64,000 bases of DNA from Paramacrobiotus metropolitanus (GCF_019649055.1 NW_026570293.1:558001-622000); one strand, 5' to 3'. Numbered from the stretch's first letter, positions 10,884-23,675 are shown. Numbers and translations are program-made. The notes: generated from the sequence alone by a model not told the origin.

Positions 10884-11700
10884 TTGAGCAGCATGAAAAT
10901 GCCCATCTGGAGCGATCTGCACCGGGCCTGATGGTTGTAGCGCTGTATTTTATGGTTTCACCCGAGCAAAACCCGTATGTTCGTTTACAGAGTGCCTGTA
11001 GCTAGCAAGTTCATAAGAATCTGCTAGCTACATGCAATCTGACCAAAACAAACAAAACTACAACAAAGTCACGTGACAAATTACGTGACGCTCTTTCGGA
11101 ACAGATTACTTACGAGTACCGTAACCGAACAGAAATTACTTTGGGACTTGGACACTAGGATGCCGGAAAATACGGCGGACTTCCAGGAGCATATCCGGCA
11201 TTTCACCGTGCGGTGTGCGGACTGTGGAAGCCATCGGCCGAATGCGCCAGCGGCCCAAGACTAAAGGCGGGCTATGTGGGCGGGCGGGAGGACTATGTGG
11301 GGAAGCGGGCTATGTATTTATATGTGCGTCCGCATAAGGCTTGAGACAGAAAACAGAATTTCCCTGCTTTCGATAACTAAGTTTATCGTGAACAACAATA
11401 TCAATAATTTCAACCTTTTTCTCTAAAATCAAATCATTACGCTTTCGTCTGCCCATGATGATTGATGGAAAATTCTTTTACGGTATTTGACTCACAAACT
11501 GACGAATAACTGAACTCTGAAAAGCGGATGCTTCGTTGTAGTTTTGTTTGTTTTGGTCTGATTGTATGTAGTCAGCAGGTTCTTATGAACCTCCTGGCTA
11601 CAGGTGAACCTATGGGTTTTGCTCGGGTAAACCAGAAAATACAGCGCTACAACCATCAGGCTCGGTGCAGATCGCTCCAGATAGGGATTTTCGTGCTGCT
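10884..11700. repeat. Long inverted repeat (two ~170-180-bp arms)
   Basis: The left arm (about 10,884-11,066) is closely similar to the reverse complement of the right arm (about 11,531-11,700). Shared landmarks are CTGGAGCGATCTGCACCG, TGATGGTTGTAGCGCTGTAT and GACCAAAACAAACAAAACTA. The ~465-bp centre holds a short frame (11073-11264, plus) and a GGGCTATGTGGG-type repeat near 11,270-11,320. It looks like a foldback or terminal-inverted-repeat element. Confidence 0.75.
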
Positions 11701-11739
11701 TGTGTGCTCCAGTTTATTGATTTCTCAATTAAGCTGTTT

Positions 11740-13270
11740 ACAATCGTTAGCCTCTGTGTTGTGCTGCCGATGACAGTACTGAAAGCCAGACTAAAACCGT
11801 CGACGCATGGTTTTGAAAATACGTTTAATCTGACTAACGGCTAGGAAAACATAAACATAAGAAAAACTAACAATACTCCCTCGGAAATTGGAATTTAACT
11901 CAAGAAATTTAAGAATTACATAAGAAGACCAATGAAAAGTGCATCTTTTGAAAGGCGAAGGGGAATGCCTACCACCGGAAGGCGAAGTCACTCACACATA
12001 GCCTCGATTTTGAGTTGGAGTGTCTCGTTACGCTGTAACGCTCTGTAAGTGTCACGACGTGGAGCGTCGTGCTCTTTAATAACTACTCAACTAAATACGT
12101 AAACTAACAAATGTAACAAGGAATCAATACAACATTGCAATGGCACATGTTGCCATGCATCACAGTAAGGTTCTTTTTGAAGTCAGTAACGCTGTTTTAC
12201 AGAAATCCCGGCACTTTAAATACTGTACAGAGCTCATTAAAAGTGCGCGGCGAAACGGGGTGCAATAATGGTGTGGCAAAATAGCCAACTGGCTATTTAG
12301 CCGCAAACACTGCGTCAAAATAGCCACTTCGTAAACATTTCACTCATGTACAGTATCTCGCGTGCAAACAGGCGATGGCAATCAGGTTATCGATTTATTC
12401 TACAAACCAATTAGTTACGTAATAAACAGACTACCACTTGCGCCGCGCTGTCAGCGTATGACTAATGCACACAAAGTCAGCTGATGGGAATGCCAAAGCC
12501 GCCGGGAATTCAAAAGTTCAGCGTCGACCGTATGTCGACTTTGTGCGTCTTGCAGCTTTAACTAAACACAGCACTTCTCAAATCGTTGAAGAACAAGGTC
12601 ATCATAATCCTCATGACAGGAACAGAAGGTATAATGGTATAATATGGGAGTATAATTTATAATATTAAGTGTTGTTGCGGACTTTCCACTACATTACGCA
12701 ATCTACCGGAAACCACCGCACACGCCTAAATTTGCACATATCTCCCACATGTTCACCCTCACAACAGCCAAACAGCCGAAATTAGACCGATGATATCAGA
12801 AGACGCGCTTGCAGCTAATTGCAACTGCAACAAATAAATGCCGACTCTGGTTATTGTCTTGATACTGTGTTGCTGTATTGTACAGCACAGTCAACACCCG
12901 CGCGTTTTCCTTGTTCGTGCCACGCACAGTAATTACACAACACTTCCGGTAGCAAAATAATACGGATATATTGAATGAGTCGCCAATAATAGCATATCAA
13001 GCTTTCGTAGCTGGTCCATAGTCATACAGTGTGCAGCGATTAATAGTGAGGCTTTCTGGAGAATCCTCATATACTGAAAGGTATAATTGCTGGTTTCTAC
13101 ATTAAAAGCGTGCGCAGATGGTCGAATCGACAGCGTTAAACGGAAGCGACAATAATATTCACATCCGCTGGATACAATTTGCTGATTATAGCACATAAAG
13201 CCCCAAGGTAATCTTAGCGAGTCAGCGACCGGCAGTCAAACGGTTTCCAATGGGATAAGCACACCGCGTA
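11740..13270. other. Intergenic stretch upstream of the first guanylyl cyclase
   Basis: No supported coding sequence. It contains a second block of the GGCTATTTTGCCGC-type repeat at 12,255-12,340. The frame at 12933-13196 (minus) has no domain or splice partner. Confidence 0.4.
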
Positions 13271-13360
13271 TTGCATGCGACAGGCGCCGATTCCAGTGCG
13301 AACTCACCGTGCAAAACACAACTGTTTGTTGTCTCACTTTGCCGGAATATCAAGCAGAAA

Positions 13361-16300
13361 ATGTGTCGGTTTCACGCTCGTTGGATTTTTACGGAGGTTC
13401 TGCTGCTCCTCATCAGCGGCCACGATCAGACCGATGACCTGGTTCCGGCCGCAACGTTGGAAGTGCGGGTGGTCAGTGTGCAGATGCTGGATCCCAGTGT
13501 AGCGTTGGGGCTGGTGTGGATCGGCGCCGCCGTGCATCTGGCAGTGCAGCGCGCCAACGAACAATACGCTCAACGGGGACTGCGCTTTGTGGTGCGCCCC
13601 GTCGATGGCATGTACAACCAGACTTGTCTGTCGGCGGCCGCTGAAGGGATTCCGCTTTTCACTAATTACTACTACCGGCACAATCTGGACCAACATACAC
13701 CGGATACTTGCGATATCTTCTTCACTAACAGTAAGTCAACGCTGAATCTGTTGTGCGGGTAATGATAGACTGATAGTTACTTGTAAGTTTAATAGTTAAC
13801 CACATGGAATACAGGTTTCGAACAAAATCCGCAGAAAGCAAATCTACCAATCCTGAAAACATGGCAAACGAGATGAGCAGACGTCTAAAAGACAGATCCC
13901 CCACATGTTACACAAACTAGGTCACTGGTTAGCGGTCGAAACGCAAAGCGTTGAATTAATAACCCCAGATCACATCGAGCGCAACAAGCAGGAAATCCAA
14001 CTCCCAACTTCCACGTCCCATTCGCCAGTCCACAGATCTCGGAAGATTCACCAGCCAGGAGATTCGCGAAGATGGTCACAGACAGTGGAATGAAATGAGC
14101 GAGAAAGCAATGAAAATGCCAGGGTCCATCAGGGTTCCAGAATCCAGACCCACGGTTCCCAACTTCACCAGACACGAAGGTAGCCCACACGGAACGCCAA
14201 AGCACTGCACTAGCTAGGTCACTGGTTAATGGTCGAAACGCAGAGCGTTGAATTGCTAACCCCAGATCACATCGAGCACAGCGCCCAGAAATCCCCCGCA
14301 GTCCGCCCCTGTGGCCAGCTAAGTTCTCCCCGCGGCCCAAACTCCAGGCCCCGCAGGCCTCCATACAACAGACAGGGAAACAGTGCGACATCAGATCAAC
14401 AGTCATGAGTAAAATCAGGAAGGAATAAGTATCAAGGAATGGAGAAATGTGCTGGAAGGCACGAGTAACGATGGGCTCGTGCCTCTTGGCGAACAGTTCC
14501 GCGAGATGGTTTGTCCCTGCCAATCTGGTTGGAACCAGAAATGGCAGGGCTTCTAATTTATTCAAAAAGGCTTACCAAAAATTACGTGAATCGCAAAGAA
14601 AAACAAGAGCTCTAGACAAATCTGTCTAGAGAAAAAAATCACACTTTAATAGAAATTGACTTGTTGTTTTAAAAATTAAGTTAAAATAAATGAAAGTTAA
14701 AATTAAACAGCTGACTCCATGGAATGGAGGCATTGTAAAGTCAGACATTAATATGGCTACGCAGTAGTAAATATATGTAGATGACCTGCATGAACAAATA
14801 TTATAAGGTCAGTAATGCGCGTAAGAACATTAAGTACCAGGTATTAATTATGAAGTACATTACCTGTTTTATTCGAAATGCCATTGCATTGTGACATTAA
14901 TTTCCTGTGCAGCGTGTGCAGACTACTTCCAGCAGCTGTGCTTATCCAGCGGTAAGAGGTTCCTATCCTGTTAGCCAACGTTAGCAGTCGGACAATACGT
15001 CGTTATACGTTCGTTGTGTTTTTAGCATGGAATGCCTTCTTTTTCAACAAGCAAGTCCAGAATTTGTCGTCCGCATGTACAGACGGTGAATAAAAATCGT
15101 TCTGCACTGTTTAGTGGCATCGCTTTGATGTTTTCCAGCCCCCCACGCTCGCTCCCATCGTACTCGTTGAACCTGGCCGGTAGCGAGGCGGGCGTAGCGC
15201 GCACCTTGTGGCATATTCTCAATTATTTCGGCTGGTCGCATGTGTCCTTCATCCTGGACACGCGTCCCAACACCATCTTCTACTCCAGCATCCTCAACGC
15301 CGCTAAGGCGCTGACTTTTCAAGATGGCCGCGCCAACAGCAACGCCACCATCGCCACCTATCCCGTCCAGAATAACGACAACGCCTCCATTGTAAATGCG
15401 TTGTTGCTTGCCCAGCAGAACAGTCGCAGTATGTCATACAAAATTCTTTGTCCACCCTCCGCAATAATTTTAATTGTTGTCGGGATAAAGGATTTGTGGT
15501 TGCAGTCTTCGTCCTGTATTCCTCTGCTTCTGTGGCCTACCTGATTATGGTAAGCACTATAAGCCGATTTTAACTGCCAGTTATGTGGCGTATGTGCAGC
15601 ATTGCCGCTGCAGCGTTGTATACATGTTTGCGAAGGACGCATTTCTAATTAACAACGGTTGAAACTACTATTACCGTACATTGCACTCTTGCAGGATTTG
15701 GCCAGCCAACTCGGGATGACAAACGGAGAATATGTACGCATTGATCGCGTAGATTTGTGGTTAACTGACCCCAGTGTATAGCTCGGCTATTTTAATTCTT
15801 TGATTCTGACAGGTATTCTGTAATATTCAACCTGTGCAGAACAACTACTATGGAAAAGCCTCCTTTTTCAACAATCCCACACTGTTGGTCGGTTGAGTTA
15901 TAACTTTATTTAATATGATGCAAAAAGCAGACCTTTAGACCGTAACAATAGTTCATTATTATCGACGTAATTATATTTTCGTGTTATGGAAAACGCTGTG
16001 GCTGCGTTAAGAACATTGCTACCAACGGAGGGTTAGATATTATTCTGTTTCTTGTTTTTTCTACGTATGACTTCTTTTCTTTATTAAATAAAAAGCACTG
16101 CCACCACGCTTTCGCTTTCGATATATATTTTTTCTTATCCGCGCGGAAATTATCAAGAGTACCCGCCGTGCGCCACCCCGTGTGATAAAACCTAGAAAAG
16201 GTCATTTGAGCTCGCGTTGCTGCAGATGATGAACTTGACGTGGAACCTGATCTTCATCACCTTTCACGAATCCGACGACACTGATTACGAGCGACGTCTG

Positions 16301-19300
16301 AACGGTGAATTGCGGCAGTTGGCCTTTGACCTGTATAACGTCACATATGAGCCAGGATTTCAGGTAAGATGCACCCACAGTTGCGCAGCACTCAGCTCAC
16401 ACACTGACCGCGATTACAACAATCCACCCTGCGAACACTGACGGGGCTGAACTGCAGCAGATCGATTGTACATATGCGCAAAGCTAACGTTTGGACAAGA
16501 AACCGTAATTGAGACGCAAAGTTGTCTCAAACGCTTGTAAAATGCGCGGAATAATTATAGTACACTGAATGGAGATTTGATTGCGTGCACCTTTGCAGCC
16601 ACTAAGCAATTATCCGACGCGTATGGCCTACCGATCCATTGAACTGATCAGCAAAGTACTGGCCGACAATATGAGCAAATACCGGCAAATGTCTGTTGCG
16701 CAGCGCGCATCCTTCTGCGCCGGAGACCACCTGGCTTCGCTCTTCTTTAACAACACCTTCAAGCTACCTCATGCCGAGGTCAAAATTGACGCCACCGGGT
16801 TGTCCAGCATGGACGTCGACATCTGGATGTTTGATTCGCAGTCAAGGAATATGAGCGTAATTGCCGTCTTGGAGCGTTTTTCTTGTGCACCTAGTTGCGC
16901 TGCACACGAGGCAAATGGTGTTTATTTGCAGGTTTTGCGGTGTATCGCTCTGTCAGCGGCATCTTCGAGTTGAAAAAGAACACGTCGACGCTGGACTGGC
17001 CAACCGGCAGTCCACCGCTAGATATTCCCTTGTGCGGCTTCTCCGGAATGGAAGGGCCCTGTCGCAACAGCAGTATGTACTTGCCCCTTCTCAACGCTTT
17101 GTAGGCAGCTGGAATTGTCTTAACATCGGGAATTTCTGACAGCGCTAACCGGATCCGTTTTGAATGTCGCTCTGCCGGTGGCCATCGGCGTCGCCCTGGT
17201 GATCTTGGGTGCCACCTGTGTGGGACTATTTGGTGCCCGGTAAGTTAAATTCGTCATCTTGTTTATGCTGTTCCTACGCGCACTACCTCCAAAATTTAGA
17301 GGATAAGCAGGACAATCTAAATCCGATAACCTGACTGTTTGGTAAACAGAAAGAGAGCCCGGGCCAACACTCGATCGCGATACTGGTGGCTGATCAGCGA
17401 GAACGAGTTGGATGCAAGTCTGGTTATGGGCATGACCGAGATGACCAATCCGGTTTCATGGAGGAGGAGGACAGTCTGGTTAACGGCGTTCGATGTCCAA
17501 GGTCGGCCCAATCTGCCGCTTCTCACACAGCTTATTCCTGATACGACGGTTAGTATCCCGAAAAAGGTGGTCACACGCTTTGGAACGGATTTTTCAGTCT
17601 CTTCCAGACAACCGTTTCTGTTCTCACATGCACACGCTTCGTATGAATACAAAATCAGACAATCGTAGTCAGCAAATAATTAATTCAGAGCCTAAAATAG
17701 TGGAGTTTTAAAACTACACACTCCCCCCGGCGCCCCCCAAGGGGGGTGAGGGTATGGGTACAGAAATTTTTACTGAGTTTTTTTTGTATGTTAATAAATC
17801 ATTTGACTATTGATGGTGAAGAAATCTTTTTCGGGCAAAGCGCAAGATGACGAGCCATGTTATTAGGAAAACGCTAGATTTGCAAAGTCATGCTTTTTGT
17901 TTTTACAGTTTTATGTGAAAAAAACAATACCAAAGTATGGACAGCTGCTCTAAACTACTCAAAATTACCCTAAATTCAAATTTTACGAATACCAGCCATG
18001 TATTTTGAACAGAGGAAGTGAGTTCATTCTTGACGTCTTTAACGTGCGGTGACCTCGATGTTGAAATTTTAGATGGAAACAAACTCCTTTTCGCGCGAAG
18101 CTGACGAACGATTTTCTCTTAGAAAGTCAAGAAATTCCATCAAAAATACAAAATATAATTTAAATTTTAATCTTTCAGACCCCTCTAAACTTTTCTCGAT
18201 GGATTCCCAGTTTTTTAATCTTGCACATTTAGAAGTTTAAAAACGCCCAAAGCACATTTAAAACTACACAAAGTGTGTAATAATACACACTATTTTAGGC
18301 TATGATAATTATGTAACTTGAATTGCGTATAAAATGTTGCCTAATAGCATCCCAACGTCAATGCACTCCTGGGCGTGGTTATTCTGCCGCAACGAGCCTT
18401 CATTCTTGCGGATTACTGTAAACGCGGCTCCCTTCTAGCACTATTAGAAGCAATGAAACTGGATCAAGACTTTCAATTTGCCATGGCTCGTGACCTCGCC
18501 AAAGTATGGCACAGCGGCAAAGTTGACCTTTTAGGAAATCTTTTTTATATACTACATGGGAAATTTTCGCAGGGTCTTAACTACTTGCACAGTACCATCG
18601 GCCAACCGCACGGCTGTCTGTGCTCCGGTTGCTGCCTCATTGACGATCGATTCACGCTGCGCATCGGGCAGTTTGGCTTTCCGGCCATTAGCCACGCCCT
18701 CTCCAACGGCTCTGACACCCACGCTCCCACGAAAGAACTGTCTATTCCAGCGGACATTTACGCAATGGGACAGATCATTCTTTTGATCGTACACCAGTCG
18801 GTCACAAAAATACCTTCACAGCTGCCGCTTAAGGCGGCCGCGTCGGAGATAGACGATCAGAGCGAAGCAGGGGATTACGATGTCCAGCGGCATCTTACAC
18901 TGTTGGCCTTCCGCTGTCTCCATACAAATACTACACTGCGCCCAACCGCCAAACAGCTGCTGTCCGCCATCGGGCGGCTGCGTGTTCCTGGTCAGCGTTC
19001 GGCGGGCAACATTGTCGACAGCATTATTCGCCGCTTTGAGGCGTACACACTGACGCTGGACGAAGCGGTGCGGGTCAAAAGCGAGGAGCTGCAGAATGAG
19101 CGGAAGAAGTGCGACGATCTGCTGAGCGAAATGCTTCCCAGGTCGATCTTCTTTGCACTGAATGTACCAAATTTCAGGGCAGAAAGAAAACGGCTGGTTT
19201 TCCGTAGATGCGTCGTGGATCAACTGCGCAATCGGCAGACGATGGTGGCGGAGTATTATTCCAGCGTTAGCGTCTTCTTCTCCGACCTCGACGGGTTCCT

Positions 19301-20449
19301 CGCGTGGGTCAGCCGCGTCCCGCCGGAAGAGGTCATCGGCGCGGTGACCTCAATGTTCAGCGCATTTGACGGGGCGATTCAGCATATGGACGTTTATAAA
19401 GTGGAAACTGTTCGAGACAGCTACATGGTTATACGAATGTTCCTTGAACACAGTTACACAAGAACGAGAAGAATGAATACTGACAGCAGATTACCATTGC
19501 AGACTGTCAGCGGAATTCCGGATCGTGGCGATAAGCAGCACGTAGCGGAGATCTGCCGAATGGCTGTAAAATTAATGAAAATCTTTGATGAAAACGGGCG
19601 TACGACCCACAGCGCCATGATGTCCGTGCCGGGACACGTGGTAACGGGCATTATGCATCCACAGTCCGAGCCGGTTGCATTAAGGCTGCGGTGTGGCATC
19701 CATTCAGGTGCGTTCACCCATGCGCAGATTTTGATCCGGAGAGTTGACTCTTTTTCCATGAAACAGAAAAACGCTTGATGCCGTTGCAGGTCCATGTGCC
19801 GCCGGAGTAATCGGAATGCGTGTCCCTCGATACTGCCTGTAGGTACAACGTACAACCGCACGTACAACCGCGAAAATCGTGCCTGTTGAAATGGTCCGCG
19901 GTCGAAATTAATTATAAATCTAACAAAACAGTGTGCAACAGAAAACGTCCAATGAGCACGAATAAATAGCCTTTGTAGTGTCAATATTGAATTAATAAAA
20001 AAGTACGGCGTAAGTAAACGAGAAGAGTTTATTTACCGAAATTAGCGTTAAAAGGAAGTGCTTACCTTTCTCGTGCACTAGCTATTAACGCCATTACCCA
20101 ATAATCTTAGTATCTGCCTCGATTTGTGGGCGGCATTGCAGGTTCGGCGACACAGTGAACGTAGCAGCCCGAATGAACAGCCACGGCCAGGGCGGTCGCA
20201 TCCATCTCAGCCAGGCCAGCCGCGATCTCCTGGTCGCCGGCGACCTTGACCGCCTCCGCTTTCGCCTGCAAGAGCGAGGATTGCTCTCCGTTAAGGTCAA
20301 TGGTTAATTTAATTTATTCAAAAGTTAACTGTGTTGCCCTTCAAAGGTCAGCAGTGTTTGCTCCAAGCGGTCGCCAGATCTGTTAGCAACAAAACCTTTT
20401 TCACATACAGGGCAAAGGAGACATGCATACTTTCTGGCTTATGTACTGA
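13361..20449 (+). CDS. Receptor guanylyl cyclase, copy 1
   Basis: A 19-exon gene for a single-pass membrane receptor that would make cGMP. Exons: 13361-13730, 14913-14951, 15026-15050, 15115-15428, 15506-15549, 15695-15733, 15813-15887, 16226-16363, 16599-16856 (or 16875), 16932-17072, 17143-17239, 17350-17548, 18348-18503, 18573-19141, 19208-19427, 19503-19707, 19790-19838, 20142-20295, 20411-20449. Order: signal peptide, ANF-receptor-like ligand-binding domain (SIVNALLLAQ, MFDSQSRNMS), membrane segment in exon 11 (VALPVAIGVALVILGATCVG), kinase-homology domain (GLNYLHSTIGQPHG, IDDRFTLRIGQFGF), coiled linker, class III cyclase. The metal Asp residues (FSDLDGF, KVETVRDSYM), the guanine-binding Glu and Cys (PRYCL) and TVNVAARM are present, but Arg replaces the usual Gly before the second Asp. 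Intron 3 has a GC donor. Exons 9 and 10 are one base out of phase unless a weak downstream donor (C|GTTTTT) is used. About 1,050 codons. Confidence 0.88.
13860..14640. repeat. Insertion in intron 1 with an internal ~80-bp duplication
   Basis: Segments at about 13,917-13,999 and 14,215-14,291 are near-identical direct repeats (both contain GGTCACTGGTTA, GTCGAAACGC and CCCCAGATCACATCGAGC). The stretch also has a hairpin AGGCACGAG/CTCGTGCCT at 14,457-14,484 and TCTAGACA/TGTCTAGA at 14,611-14,630. The open frame read antisense here is a by-product of the duplication. It could be a SINE or other small element. Confidence 0.55.
17689..18302. mobile_element. MITE-like element in intron 12 of cyclase copy 1
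   Basis: The ends AGCCTAAAATAGTG (17,689-17,702) and CACTATTTTAGGCT (18,288-18,301) are perfect terminal inverted repeats, each followed internally by a related AGTTTTAAA-x-CTACACA segment. Inside are a C6/G6 hairpin near 17,727-17,745 and a TACACACT hairpin near the right end. It is about 613 bp with no ORF. Its position makes this intron about 800 bp, against 93 bp in copy 2. No clear target duplication was seen. Confidence 0.75.
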
Positions 20450-23400
20450 ACCGTGCCATCATTACTGCCAGGAGTTGGAGGATGGCCAAGAGCTAGTGCA
20501 GGATAATTTGCACCGAGTACGAAGCGCCAGCTGCTGAAACCGAACACCTTCATCAAAAGCACGTTGTATTTTCTGATTGTAATGGGATGAAACGCGTTTT
20601 GTGGGAACGGCATTTCGGTTTACTTCGGATAGATATTCTATCATATTTCATATTGCTGAGCGATAATAGCATACTGTTTCCCCCAACTAAATTCGGTTTT
20701 ACCTAGCTGTGTAAAGTTAGCCTTTCCAGTTTGCACGTTTTAGTTTCAACGTTTTAAATTAATTTTAAAACTGCAGTTAACGAAGAAGGCTATGTGGCTT
20801 TTTGTTTTACCAATCGTTGCCACTCGTGGTACTGGGCGACGCTACGTTTTCTGCCTCGCCAGTCTTTCTCGTTCTCGTGCGATTTATTTTGACTTCGCTG
20901 TTTACACAACGCAGTCTATATGACTGCGAGACATATAGATATAGATATGTATTATATCTGTGCTCTTTGGCAACATGTAATTATACTTAAAGGTTAACCT
21001 TCTGCATAGTTCGTTAGCTGAGATTTCCTTTCAACAGCGGCATGAAAAAGCAGGCGAAGGAAATTTGCCGCTGTAGCTTTGGGCGCTTTACAGCAGCCTG
21101 ATAGGCCCATGACCAGGTCGAATTTCGCGCAGAACTCGATACCCTGAAATTATCTGTGATTACATCAGCGTATCCACGTTCTAGGCATCGCTGTTTGGGG
21201 CCGATACGCGGTGCAACAGCAGAGCTTCTCGGATCGATATAGGATTTCAGTAGAAACCGTCAAAGGCTTTCCCAAGAGACACTTCAGGCACGCTTAACCG
21301 CATCCGTCAGTCAGTATACAGATAGATAATACGCTGCTTGGTCTGATGACGCGCGTTAATAGTTTTTACCGGCGGATTTAATAAATTAATAAATTACGCA
21401 AATGACATTTTCCGCTGTGTAAATGCCTAGCACGCAGGTAGTCTGTCTACATCCCGGCTACACCGTCATCGCAAAACAAGAGCCTGGTAAACACAGCTAA
21501 TCACGGCAGGTGCACAAGTTGCTGGATTACACCGCCTCAGGCCAGGCAGCAGAGAGTGCAACCATGATTAGAAAATGAATTACTTTGCACTTGTATGGCA
21601 TCGATGTCCAGACGCCGCTAGAACAGAAATGCATACACGCATGATGTGTTTTCTCGCTTGTCTAAATACGTCTACGCAATAATTATTATTATTATGGACT
21701 ACCACTAATATGGCACTCATCACATTAAGGAGAAGCGAAATATTATCATGTACTAGTATTATCACAGCGGTGTACAGATATCTCGTGTGAAGGATATTCT
21801 GCGTTTTATACTACGGTGATAAAGCCACCAGTAACCACTGTACCATGCTGGAAAGGGAAGATGCTCATGATCCGGAAGTATGCCGTTATATATCGAACTC
21901 TTAAGGTTTGCAACAAAAGCTGATAGCTGCGATTTTGGAAGCTCATTAAAGTAAGTATATTCTAGATTTAGTACAATTACTGTGCTTAATGACACCGCAT
22001 GAGAAAATACTAACTTATTATATCGTAATTAATATAAATGATGTTACCCGTGGTCTTTTATTTTGCATAAAGTACGGTGTACAATTGTACGTACTGTACG
22101 CCAGATTGTACTGTACTGCTTTGTACTAAACAAAAAAAATCGTATTTTTCTATACAAAATTGAATTGCACAGTACAACGTACATAGTACAATGCGCAACG
22201 TAAAATTTCACAAGGAATTTTTATATACGTTCCTGCAGTAAGTACTGCTGATCGAACGTCATCTGTTTTATGAACCGATGGTGGACGATTATTATTATAG
22301 AAATGAGTCACAGTGAATTACTATCGCTTTGAGTAAAGTCGCTAAAGTGCCCTGGGAGTTTAATTTAATCAAGTTTTGCAAAAATTTGTCCTTGGTCGCC
22401 CATTGTATCATGTATGTATCTCGTGCGGGAATGCCCAGAATGCCATTGCACAAACGTTTCACAGGCGATTAAACCTGCTTTGTGCATAAGACCAGTTGCG
22501 CACCAAAGCGAGCGATTAAAAGCCCTGCCAATGTCTGACTAGCGCGGAGTAAACGGCGATTGGGATGCATAAGGACGCTCACTTAATCACACATGCTATA
22601 ACTCCAACGATCTGGCGTTTACTCAATTTCGTTGCCCATTGTATTGGCGGTTGATCTAATTTGCTTTGAGTAATTCAGTGCCGACGTGCTCGGTTTTCTT
22701 AGGGCAGGAAGGCCTGAAAACCTATTGGTCAGGTCATAATTTAGGCGAGAGAAACTCCTGAGAATCTGTGCGGTGCGCGCATCCCATTGGCTGATATAAT
22801 AATTACATGATGTAAGTAGTCTGAACTCGTGCACCCCTTGAGTACATTCGTGCTATCCCATAAGTCGTGCAGTAACCAGAAGGGCGCTTGGATGGGATGA
22901 TTCAAGGGTAATTTCCGGTGAATGGCACCACACACTGCGCACACCAATCGATCCACACTCGCACCAAAAAGCCGTATACTAAAAGTGAGACAGCGACATG
23001 ACTTATTGTCCTTGGCGTGCGTAAGTCACTCGGTAAAAAGCAGGCCAACACCATGGGTCGCCCGCCACCCGTCGCGAGCTACGTCCTTTTGAACCGGCAG
23101 CCCGTTGACTCGTTAGTACTGACCACATGCTGCACTATTATTGGCGTTACGCTGTAAACCCGCGTTATTTTACGACACTCGCATTATTTCGCCGTCGGCG
23201 GTGCCATGGTTTGGGACTTGAGGACAAGGAGCAAGCGCGCTTCCCATGGTTAATTAGCCCACATAATAGGCGCAATGGCCACTTTTTTCTGGCCTTGGAC
23301 CGCCTGCCCAGGGTCAAGAAGAATTGGAGAAAACATGTACCGGAAGTGAGGATCCCACATGCTATACTGAAAATAACACGAGCAGGGCGAAACAAGAGTA

Positions 23401-23675
23401 ACTGTGCGCCTGACTCTGTCATCGTGACTACTGAAGAAAGCCAGCAAATTTCAACTATTCGCGATTTAATGTTTTCTTTCAGCTCTAAGAGCGGTTTCAC
23501 TTCCCCTTTCGCGAGCGGAAATTTCTGATATACATATTTTATTTGCGTAACAGGTGAGCTATGCTTAATCATCCATGACGGAATTCCTTCCATATCACTG
23601 CACGTGGCGCAAATTTACGAGCAGTGTATGCCCGATAAAACTTGCAACAACCTTTCGTCTGCATCGGTAACCGAA
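20450..23675. other. Intergenic stretch between the two cyclase genes
   Basis: Frames such as 23127-23528 (plus) and 23165-23593 (minus) overlap antisense to each other and have no recognisable domain. A run rich in GTAC and TACTG motifs lies near 22,075-22,260. No RNA gene or clear promoter could be identified. Confidence 0.4.

Noticed and set aside
13885-14565. 226-codon minus-strand frame
   Set aside because: It lies in a cyclase intron, its repeats come from a DNA duplication, and no domain is seen.
23127-23528. 133-codon plus-strand frame before cyclase copy 2
   Set aside because: It overlaps a similar-sized antisense frame, with no domain, no signal peptide and no splice partner.
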